Shown one piece after another: positions 17,549 through 24,347 of a DNA stretch of 64,000 bases. The notes beneath the pieces were generated by a model, which ran no database searches, was not told where the DNA came from, and was given only the letters and a program-made list of their open reading frames with translations. Both the position numbers and the translations under genes were made by a program. The DNA lies in NCBI RefSeq assembly GCF_002799155.1, contig NZ_NERD01000002.1, positions 3,410,001 to 3,474,000 on the forward strand, read 5' to 3'. Positions within the stretch are counted from its first letter, which is position 1. Every line of letters begins with the position of its first letter. The DNA comes from Stenotrophomonas maltophilia (GTDB lineage: Bacteria > Pseudomonadota > Gammaproteobacteria > Xanthomonadales > Xanthomonadaceae).

Positions 17549-18325
17549 TCAGAAGCCGTAACGCAGGAAACCGCCATCCACCGCGATGCATTCGCCGGTG
17601 ACATAGCTGGCCGCCGGCAGGCACAGGAAGCCCACGGCTGCGGCCACTTCCTCCGGCTCGCCGATGCGGCGCATGGGCGTGCGGTTGATCACTTCCTCGT
17701 AGTAGTCCGGGTCCGACAATGGACCGGACGTGCGCCGCGTGCGGATGTACCACGGCGCCACCGCGTTGACCCGGATGCCATCCTCGGCCCACTCGACGGC
17801 CAGGTTGCGGGTCATCTGGTGCATCGCGGCCTTGGTCATGCCGTAGACCACGCCACTGCGCACATGGGTCAGCCCCGACACGCTGCCGACATTGACGATC
17901 GACGATGACGCGTGCCGCGCCAGCAGCGGATGCGCGTAGCGCGACAGCTCGAAGGCCGAGAACAGGTTGGTCTCGAAGATCTTGCGCCACTCGTCCTCGG
18001 AATACTCCGTGGCCGCCCTGGTGACGTTGCCACCGGCATTGTTGACCAGGATGTGCAGGCCATCGCTGTGGTCTTCCACCCAGTCCAGGATCTGGCGGCG
18101 GTCCTCGTCATCGGAGACATCGGCCGCCAGCGCGTGCACCTGGTGCTGCGGATACATATCCAGGAGTTCGTCGCGCGCCGTCTCCAGCATGTCGATATCG
18201 CGGCCGACGATCATCAGGTCGGCGCCGAGCCCCGCCAGTTCATGCGCGATGGCCAGGCCGATGCCGGCGCTGGCGCCGGTGATCAGGGCGGTCTGGCCGT
18301 CCAGGCGCCACCGTTGCTGGGTCAT
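17549..18325 (-). CDS. SDR family oxidoreductase (tropinone reductase-like)
   Basis: This is a 258-aa classical short-chain dehydrogenase. It has the cofactor loop TGASAGIG (16-23), NNAGG (95-99), the catalytic Ser near 148, and Tyr161/Lys165 in YGMTK. The C-terminus AVDGGFLRYGF is typical. An Arg-containing loop after strand 2 (IVGRDID) favours NADPH. The overall pattern (MTQQRWRLDGQTALITGAS) is closest to bacterial tropinone reductase-like SDRs; the real substrate is unknown. It is monocistronic and convergent with the DUF4124 pair. Confidence 0.85.
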   Translation of the reverse strand: MTQQRWRLDGQTALITGASAGIGLAIAHELAGLGADLMIVGRDIDMLETARDELLDMYPQHQVHALAADVSDDEDRRQILDWVEDHSDGLHILVNNAGGNVTRAATEYSEDEWRKIFETNLFSAFELSRYAHPLLARHASSSIVNVGSVSGLTHVRSGVVYGMTKAAMHQMTRNLAVEWAEDGIRVNAVAPWYIRTRRTSGPLSDPDYYEEVINRTPMRRIGEPEEVAAAVGFLCLPAASYVTGECIAVDGGFLRYGF

Positions 18326-18436
18326 GTGTTCTCCGGGGCCGCGCCCGCTGTGTTTCGATGCCGCAAGGATACGCGCTCACGGCGGGTGCCTGCGGGGGGT
18401 GCGACACTGCACGCACGCCTACCGCGGAGAGCCGCC

Positions 18437-18652
18437 ATGCGCATGCTGATCCTGTCCTCGCCCCTCCTGCTGGCCGCCGTGCTGCTGGCGGCCTGCCAGC
18501 GGCCGCCGACGCCGAACCCGGAGAAGCCACCGGTGCCACGAGCGATGCCGCGCGCGATCAACGAACCGCTGGACCGTGCCAAGAGCGTGCAGAAGACCGT
18601 CGATGATGCCGACGCGCGCAAGCGCAGAGCCGAGGCCGACGCGACGCAATGA
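18437..18652 (+). CDS. Small lipoprotein
   Basis: This 71-aa protein has a lipoprotein signal peptide (MRMLILSSPLLLAAVLLAAC, lipobox LLAAC with acylated Cys20). The mature part is Pro-rich and then a charged helical tail (DDADARKRRAEADATQ). Asp is absent at +2 (Gln follows Cys), so the outer membrane is predicted. Function unknown. It is divergent from the SDR gene and stops 5 nt before a palindromic repeat. Confidence 0.75.
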   Translation: MRMLILSSPLLLAAVLLAACQRPPTPNPEKPPVPRAMPRAINEPLDRAKSVQKTVDDADARKRRAEADATQ

Positions 18653-18657
18653 ACGGT

Positions 18658-18696
18658 GGGGTCAGAGCCCTTTGCGCTGCAAAGGGATCCGACCCC
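18658..18696. repeat. 39-bp palindromic intergenic repeat, copy 1
   Basis: A dyad with outer arms GGGGTC/GACCCC and inner arms CCCTTT/AAAGGG. A second copy is at 26571-26609 in the other orientation. This type of palindrome is common between xanthomonad genes and has REP-like structure. Confidence 0.8.
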
Positions 18697-18703
18697 ATGA
18701 ACG

Positions 18704-18731
18704 AAAACGCCCGGACCAGGCCGGGCGTTTT
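18704..18731. terminator. Bidirectional intrinsic terminator
   Basis: Perfect 11-bp arms AAAACGCCCGG and CCGGGCGTTTT with a 6-nt loop and a T run on both strands. It serves the lipoprotein gene (+) and sppA (-). Confidence 0.85.
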
Positions 18732-18750
18732 CATTCGATACCGTCGCCGG

Positions 18751-20673
18751 TCAGAACCCGCAGAAGCAGTACGCCAGCGCCTTCACCGGTGCGCCATTGC
18801 CCTTCTCGCGGGCCGCGTTCTCGACGAAGCGCAGCTGCGTATCCACCTCCGGCATCGTGCGCGCCAGCATCATCCGCGCCATGCCCGAATCGGACAGCAT
18901 CCAGGCACCGGCACGGCTGCCGGCGAATCCGCTGACGAACTGCGCGAACGGCGTCGCCGCCTTCTCGATGTAGCGCACGCGGTAGGCATCGGCCTTGCCC
19001 AGCTTGGCACGGCTGGCCGCATCGGCCACCGCATCCTTCAGGCCACCGAAAGCATCGACCAGGCCACGTTCCTTGGCCTGTGCCCCGCTCCACACGCGGC
19101 CACGGGCCACCTCGTCCACGGCCTCGACCGGCTTCTTGCGGGCGTCGGCGACGCGACCGGTGAAGTCGGCGTAGCCCTTGTTGATCACCGACTGGATGAC
19201 CTGGCCCACGGCCGGGTCCATCGGCCGGGTGACGTCGAAGGCACCGGCGAAGCGGGTGGTGCCGACGCCATCGGTATGCACGCCGATCTTGTCCAGCGCG
19301 CGGCTGAAGTTCGGGACCATGCCGAAGATGCCGATCGAACCGGTGATGGTCGACGGATCGGCGTAGATGCGATCGGCATTCATGCTGATCCAGTAGCCAC
19401 CGGAGGCGGCCAGGTCGCCCATCGACACCACCACCGGCTTGCCGGCGGCCTGCAGCGCCACCACTTCGCGGCGGATCTGCTCGGAGGCGAACACTTCACC
19501 GCCCGGCGAATCCACGCGCAGCACCACGGCCTTCACGTTGTCGTCGTCGCGCGCGGCACGCAGCAGCGCCGAGGTCGACTCGCCACCGATGCGGCCGGCC
19601 GGCAGGTCACCCGCGCTGATTTCGCCGGCAGCCACCACCACGGCCACCTGCGGACGCGAGTCCACCGGGTTGCGGCGTGCGTCGAGCAGGGCCAGGTAGC
19701 GGCCGAAGTCGACATTGCGGAAACCGCCATCGGCATCCTCGTCGGCCACGCCGCGCTCGATCATCAGATCCTCGAATTCCTCGCGGGTCTTCAGCGCGGT
19801 CACCAGCTTCTGCTGCAGGGCGAACTTGGCCAGGTCGCCACCGGCGGCAGCGATGCCTTCCGGCAGCGTGTCGATGCCAGCGGCGAGCTGCGCCGGATCC
19901 AGGCGGCGGGCCTTGGCGATGTCGCCCAGGTAGCGCTGCCACACGTCGTTCATCCAGAACAGGTCGGCTTCCTTGGAGGCCGGCGACGCGGCGTCGAGCA
20001 CGTACGGCTCGGCCGCGGACTTGTACTCGCCCACCTTGAACAGGTGCACGTCTACGCCCAGCTTGTCCTGCAGGCCGGTGCGGAAGTACTGGCGGTAGCG
20101 GCCGAGGCCTTCCAGCACCACCGAGCCCATCGGGTCCAGGTAGACCTCGTCGGCCTGCGCGGCCAGCAGGTACTGCGACTGGCCCATGCTCTCGCTGTAG
20201 GCCACCAGCTGCTTGCCGGAGGCACGCAGATCCTGCAATGCGGCGGCCACTTCACGCAGCGAGGCGAAGCCGGACGGCTGCAGCTTGTCCAGCTCCAGCA
20301 CCACGCGCTCGATCTTCTTGTCTTGCTTGGCCGACTCGATCACCCGCAGCAGGTCGCGCAGCTGGATCTCTTCGGCACCGTTGTCACCCACCGCCTTGGC
20401 CAGCGCACGGCTGACCGGATCGGCGCTGAACTGCTCGACCAGGCGGCCTTCCGGCGCGATCACGAGCGTCGTGCGGTCCTGCAGCGACTTGCTGGCGCCG
20501 GCGCCCATGCCGGCGGCGATGACGAACATCACCAGCAGCAGGAACAGCAGGCCGAAGAACACCAGGTTGAGAATCAACCGGCGGGTGAAGTTCATGACGT
20601 CCCACAGCCCGATGAAGAAGCTGGCGACGGGATTGCGACGCGCCGGGGGCAGCGGGGGCACGGGTTGATTCAT
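18751..20673 (-). CDS. sppA: Signal peptide peptidase SppA, long (67K) type
   Basis: This 640-aa inner-membrane serine protease digests cleaved signal peptides. An N-terminal TM helix (LILNLVFFGLLFLLLVMFVIAAG) is followed by two tandem S49 domains. The general-base Lys lies in FKVGEYKSAAEPY of the first domain and the nucleophile Ser in the SMGDLAASGGYWIS segment of the second, the same split dyad as E. coli SppA. The start at 20673 gives MNQPVPPLPPARR; upstream residues are not family-like. Length matches the 67-kDa class. It is transcribed away from the MATE gene's 3' side and ends at a strong terminator. Confidence 0.95.
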   Translation of the reverse strand: MNQPVPPLPPARRNPVASFFIGLWDVMNFTRRLILNLVFFGLLFLLLVMFVIAAGMGAGASKSLQDRTTLVIAPEGRLVEQFSADPVSRALAKAVGDNGAEEIQLRDLLRVIESAKQDKKIERVVLELDKLQPSGFASLREVAAALQDLRASGKQLVAYSESMGQSQYLLAAQADEVYLDPMGSVVLEGLGRYRQYFRTGLQDKLGVDVHLFKVGEYKSAAEPYVLDAASPASKEADLFWMNDVWQRYLGDIAKARRLDPAQLAAGIDTLPEGIAAAGGDLAKFALQQKLVTALKTREEFEDLMIERGVADEDADGGFRNVDFGRYLALLDARRNPVDSRPQVAVVVAAGEISAGDLPAGRIGGESTSALLRAARDDDNVKAVVLRVDSPGGEVFASEQIRREVVALQAAGKPVVVSMGDLAASGGYWISMNADRIYADPSTITGSIGIFGMVPNFSRALDKIGVHTDGVGTTRFAGAFDVTRPMDPAVGQVIQSVINKGYADFTGRVADARKKPVEAVDEVARGRVWSGAQAKERGLVDAFGGLKDAVADAASRAKLGKADAYRVRYIEKAATPFAQFVSGFAGSRAGAWMLSDSGMARMMLARTMPEVDTQLRFVENAAREKGNGAPVKALAYCFCGF

Positions 20674-20788
20674 GGAACGCTCCGGATGGCTTCTTGCCGT
20701 GGTACCAGCATAGCCGGTGCCGCGTGATGCAGCATCGGACACAAGTCAGGGGATCGCCCGTCACGGGTGAACGTGGCGGGCGCGAAGA

Positions 20789-22153
20789 TCAGGACAGCGC
20801 GGATTGCCCGATGCGCTGGCTGCTGCGGCGCAGGCGCCAGCCCATCAGGATGGCAGCGGCGGTCAGGCCGACGATCAGGCCGATCCACATGCCCTGCGGG
20901 CCCATGCCCAGCCCCAGGCCGAGCCCGGCGCCGAGCGGCATGCCCAGTCCCCAGTACGCGAACATGGCGATGAACATCGGCACGCGGGTGTCCTTCAGGC
21001 CGCGCAGCGCGCCGGCCGACAGCACCTGGATGCCGTCCGGGAACTGGAAGGTGGCCGCGTACAGCAGCAGGGTCGAGGCCAGCCCGGCCACTGCCAGGTC
21101 GTTGGTGTACACACCCACGATGGCATCGTGGCCGAACAGCAGCACTGCCGCCGACAACGTCTGCGTGCCCATGATGATCGCGTAGCCGGCCCAGGCCGCG
21201 CGCCGCACGCCGAAGCCATCGCCACGGCCGACCGCATGGCCGACGCGCACGGTGGTGGCCTCGGCCACGCCCATCGGGATCATGAAGCACAGCTGCGCGA
21301 CGTTGATCGCGATCTGGTGTGCCGCCGCTTCATTGGCGCCGAGGCGGCCGATCAGCAGTGCGGTAACGATGAACAGGCCGCCCTCCATCAGCACGGTGAT
21401 GCCGATCGGCAGGCCGGTGCGCAGCAGCTCCCAGATCGCCTTCCAGCGCGGTCCTTCGAAGTGCGAGAACAGCTGCAGGTGGGCGAAGCGCTTGGTGAAC
21501 CACAGGTAGGTGGCGAAGGCGATCGCCTGCAGCCACATCATCACCGCCGAGGCGATGCCCAGGCCTTCGGCGCCCATTTCCGGGAAGCCGAGCTTGCCGT
21601 TGGCCAGCACATAGCCCATCGGTGCCAGCACCAGCAGGCCACCGAAGCCCAGCAACATGGTTGGCAGCGTCCAATGCATGCCCTCGCTGAGATAGCGCAT
21701 GCAGAAGTACAGGGTCAGCGCAGGCCCGCCCCAGCGCACCGCATGCAGGAACGCGGTCGCACCCGGCACGATGTCCGGCGCGATGCCGAATGCCGGCAGC
21801 AGCGGCGGCACCACGGTGAGGAAGGTGAACATGATCAGGCCCAGGCCCAGCGCCAGCCACAGTGCCTGGCGGAACAGCGGGCCGATCTCGCGCTCGCGGC
21901 CGGCGCCATGCAGCTGCGAGACCGAGGCAGTGAGCGAGATCAGGGTACCGATGGGGATCAGCATCGGCAGCCACAGCAGCGCCGTACCGATGGTGACGGC
22001 GGCCAGTGTGGCCGTGGCGTGGTGGCCGGCAATCACGTTGTCGACGAAGGAGATCAGACCGGTGGACACATGGCCCAGCACGAGCGGCAGGGCGAGCAGA
22101 CCGGTGGCGCCGACTTCCTTGCTGAAGCGCGGCGTGGAGGTTGCAGTAGACAT
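20789..22153 (-). CDS. MATE family multidrug efflux transporter
   Basis: This 454-aa protein has 12 predicted TM segments in two homologous halves. The N-terminal pattern KEVGATGLLALPLVLGHVSTGLISFVDNVIAGH and the second-half IAINVAQLCFMIPMGVAEATTVRVGHAVGRGD (the conserved xxVGxxxGxxD region) are characteristic of NorM-type MATE exporters, which expel cationic drugs using Na+ or H+ gradients. It is a single gene with no regulator next to it. Substrate not predictable. Confidence 0.92.
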   Translation of the reverse strand: MSTATSTPRFSKEVGATGLLALPLVLGHVSTGLISFVDNVIAGHHATATLAAVTIGTALLWLPMLIPIGTLISLTASVSQLHGAGREREIGPLFRQALWLALGLGLIMFTFLTVVPPLLPAFGIAPDIVPGATAFLHAVRWGGPALTLYFCMRYLSEGMHWTLPTMLLGFGGLLVLAPMGYVLANGKLGFPEMGAEGLGIASAVMMWLQAIAFATYLWFTKRFAHLQLFSHFEGPRWKAIWELLRTGLPIGITVLMEGGLFIVTALLIGRLGANEAAAHQIAINVAQLCFMIPMGVAEATTVRVGHAVGRGDGFGVRRAAWAGYAIIMGTQTLSAAVLLFGHDAIVGVYTNDLAVAGLASTLLLYAATFQFPDGIQVLSAGALRGLKDTRVPMFIAMFAYWGLGMPLGAGLGLGLGMGPQGMWIGLIVGLTAAAILMGWRLRRSSQRIGQSALS

Positions 22154-22283
22154 AAGGTGCTTGACGCGAACTGCGGTTGCGCGCGAAGGGCACAGGCACC
22201 GGGTTGCGGGCGCCCATCTTACGCGGGCGGCGCGTGCATTCCCATGACATGGCGTGAATGCTGGGTTTCAGCAGCCCCACACA

Positions 22284-22359
22284 AAAAGGGGACGGAGGGG
22301 ATTAAGTCGCATCCGGCACTAACCGGCCTGAAACGACTTAATCCCCTCCGTCCCCTTTT
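22284..22359. repeat. Perfect 26-bp inverted repeat (large palindromic unit)
   Basis: Arms 22284-22309 and 22334-22359 are exact reverse complements, with a 24-nt loop. The arm begins AAAAGGGGACGG and ends TTAAGTCG. It touches the TAG stop of the DUF3106 gene (22360-22362) and lies upstream of the MATE gene. The T-rich ends on both strands could let it terminate transcription. Confidence 0.9.
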
Positions 22360-22938
22360 CTACTGGCCAGCCTGGCGCTTGAGCCAGCTGTCGCGTTCGG
22401 CCGCGGGCACGGCGAGGAAGACGCGGCGCACGGTGTCGCGTTCCTGCGGCGGCGTGCGCTGCGCGACCAGGGTCAGCTGGGCCAGCTGCGCCGGGCTGAG
22501 CTGGCGCAGCACGGCCAGCGCGGTCTCGCGCTGCTCCGGCGGCACGAAGCCGAACAGGCCATGCAGCTTGGGGAATTCCAGGCCCAGTTGCGGGCCCAGC
22601 CGCCACCCGTCGCGGAACGCCTGGTCCTGATCATGGAACTGTTGGCGCAGGCGCTGCTGCTGGTCTGCGGGCAATGCATTGAATCGCGCAGCCGCCTGCC
22701 GGATGCGCTCGCGCTCTCCTTCCGGCAACGCGCGCCAGGCAGCGTAGTCGGCGCGGCGCTGGCGCTGCTGCTGCGCATCGAGCTGGGTGAATCCAGCAGG
22801 GGTTGCAGTGGCCGGCGCCGGCGCGGCCGGCGAACTTCCCGGAACAGCTGGCGGCAACGGCACGCTCAACGACTGCGGTGCGGCGGACAGCGACAACGGC
22901 AGGGCCAGCAACAGGCTGGCGAACACGGGCTTATTCAT
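22360..22938 (-). CDS. Exported DUF3106 protein
   Basis: This 192-aa protein has a signal peptide MNKPVFASLLLALPLSLSAA and a Pro/Ala linker. The DUF3106 repeat-like helices follow: YAAWRALPEGERERIRQAAARF, LPADQQQRLRQQF, LSPAQLAQL and VPAAERDSWLKRQ. This family is usually found after an ECF sigma factor and a DUF3619 membrane protein, and before an RDD gene. Here the upstream gene looks like a sigma/DUF3619 fusion, whose 3' end overlaps this start by 8 nt, so translation is coupled. The start at 22938 is set by the signal peptide. Function unknown; the stop abuts a palindrome. Confidence 0.8.
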   Translation of the reverse strand: MNKPVFASLLLALPLSLSAAPQSLSVPLPPAVPGSSPAAPAPATATPAGFTQLDAQQQRQRRADYAAWRALPEGERERIRQAAARFNALPADQQQRLRQQFHDQDQAFRDGWRLGPQLGLEFPKLHGLFGFVPPEQRETALAVLRQLSPAQLAQLTLVAQRTPPQERDTVRRVFLAVPAAERDSWLKRQAGQ

Positions 22939-23935
22939 CGGCAGCAGCGGTTTCCAGCGTGGCGCTGGCCGGCTCCGGCCGGCTCGGCTTGGATTGCGAT
23001 TCATCCACCGGCAGCGGGCCGCCCGCGGCGGTCCACGCATACAGGTCGGCATCGGCGACCAGCGGGTAGTCACGATCGGCCAGCATCGTGGCGTCGTCCG
23101 CGGCCTGGGCCGTAGTCGCATCCGGGGTGGCGTTGACCTTGCTCGGCGGCAGGGATTCCACCGTCACCGGACCGGCTTCGCCCACCACGCCCTCCGGCAA
23201 CGGTGCATCACTGCCGAAGGAATGCCCCTGCCAGTAGCGCCAGCCCAGCGCAGCGGCCAGCAACACCGCCACGGTCACCAGCAGGATCAGCGGACCGCGC
23301 CAGCGCGGCTTGGCGTTCGTGCGACGGCGCGTGCCTTCGGCGGTGGCACGCTGATCGCGCTGCGGTGTGCGCCAGCTCGAGGTCGGGGTTTCATTATGGG
23401 CGGCCGGTGCGGCTGGCTGCTGCAGCTGCTGCAGGCGCGTTGCCGGCAGCTCACGGATACGCGCCTGCACCTGTTCGGCCAACTGGCGCCAGGCCGAGGC
23501 ATCGGGCTGGCCGTGGGCATCACGCGGGCAGGCGTCGGCCAGCAGCTGCTGGTAACCGGCCTCGTCCTGGTCGAGCACGCGCATGGCGATGCCCTCGTCC
23601 AGGCTGCCGCCCACCCGCAGCAGCAGTGCCAGGCGCGGCAGCGGCGACATTGCACCCAGCGCGGCCAACGGTGGTGCCCACTGCCCACCCACCGGCTCGC
23701 GCAGCGCCTGGCGCTGGCCCAGCAGGGTCCAGAAACGGGTCGGCCACTGCGCCATCGGCAGGTCGCTGGCGACGGCGGCAAAGGCGCGCATCACCGCCAC
23801 CAGGGTCTGCTCGGCGCGCGCAGCATCGCCGCATTGCAGTTCAGCGACCACCAGGGCACGGCGCTCGACACCGCGCAGGAACGCCGACAGCGCGCCGGCC
23901 GCGGTCGAGGAAACAGGGGCGGGCACAGCCGTCAT
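22931..23935 (-). CDS. Membrane-tethered degenerate sigma-factor-like protein (DUF3619-like C-terminus)
   Basis: This is a 334-aa protein. Residues about 15-70 (FLRGVERRALVVAELQCGD, then AEQTLVAVMRAFAAVASDLP and WPTRFWTLLGQR) follow the sigma2 pattern of ECF sigma factors, with counterparts of the helix that melts the -10 region. Residues 90-165 (PLPRLALLLRVGGSLDEGIAM, QVQARIRELP) follow sigma4. The DNA-binding residues look eroded. A basic linker, one TM helix (LILLVTVAVLLAAALGW, about 215-232) and an acidic periplasmic tail with ADRDYPLVADADLYAW, as in DUF3619, follow. The usual order is sigma, DUF3619, DUF3106; here the first two seem fused. This is inference from pattern matching by eye. 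Confidence 0.55.
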   Translation of the reverse strand: MTAVPAPVSSTAAGALSAFLRGVERRALVVAELQCGDAARAEQTLVAVMRAFAAVASDLPMAQWPTRFWTLLGQRQALREPVGGQWAPPLAALGAMSPLPRLALLLRVGGSLDEGIAMRVLDQDEAGYQQLLADACPRDAHGQPDASAWRQLAEQVQARIRELPATRLQQLQQPAAPAAHNETPTSSWRTPQRDQRATAEGTRRRTNAKPRWRGPLILLVTVAVLLAAALGWRYWQGHSFGSDAPLPEGVVGEAGPVTVESLPPSKVNATPDATTAQAADDATMLADRDYPLVADADLYAWTAAGGPLPVDESQSKPSRPEPASATLETAAADE

Positions 23936-24211
23936 CGGTCACTCCAAAGGTCTGCCGGCATGATAGCGGCAGGCCATCGATGCCCGTAGGACTTGCGCCC
24001 ACAGGCACTTCGTGCTGCAGGTTGTGCACAGCACCACGCCCCCGCAGCGAAAAACTGGGGCATCCAGCTGAATCCACTCTGTTTCAGCATTGTTTCACAC
24101 CCAACTACTTGATTTTGAAGGCCTTTATCATATGGCGATTTTTTGACCAACCCGAGCATGAGGCCGTCGCTATCGGCCTTCTGCGTATCCGCTGGCCGTT
24201 AACGCACAACG

Positions 24212-24234
24212 TTATCCACAGAACATGTGGATAA
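24212..24234. promoter_or_regulatory. Inverted pair of consensus DnaA boxes
   Basis: TTATCCACA (24212-24220) and its inverse TGTGGATAA (24226-24234) are separated by 5 bp. Both match the strict DnaA consensus. They end 14 bp before the -35 of the candidate priA promoter. Confidence 0.85.
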
Positions 24235-24248
24235 GACTGAATCTCCAA

Positions 24249-24279
24249 TGGACACCGATATTTAGGTGACATTTATGAT
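24249..24279 (+). promoter_or_regulatory. Candidate priA promoter
   Basis: TGGACA (24249-24254) and TATGAT (24274-24279), spacer 19 bp, placed about 70 bp before the priA start. Confidence 0.45.
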
Positions 24280-24347
24280 TCAACAGGCGTCGCGCGGGCG
24301 CTCCCGCGCCCGCCATTCGCGCGCGCATGGGCCGTTACACTGGCCCG

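Larger units (their letters stand above)
23936..24347. other. 412-bp gene-free region with DnaA-box cluster upstream of priA
   Basis: No credible ORF. It is less GC-rich than its surroundings around 24080-24150. It holds two perfect inverted DnaA boxes (24212-24234), two near-matches (TTGTGCACA at 24022-24030 and TGTTTCACA at 24091-24099, one mismatch each to TTWTNCACA) and the priA promoter. Confidence 0.7.

Noticed and set aside
18649..20727. 692-codon plus-strand frame across sppA
   Set aside because: Shadow of sppA, which has a signal anchor and the S49 catalytic residues on the other strand.
24212..24234. Chromosomal replication origin at the DnaA boxes
   Set aside because: Only two perfect boxes, no dnaA/dnaN/gidA neighbours and only weak AT enrichment. 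I call it a regulatory or titration site, not oriC.
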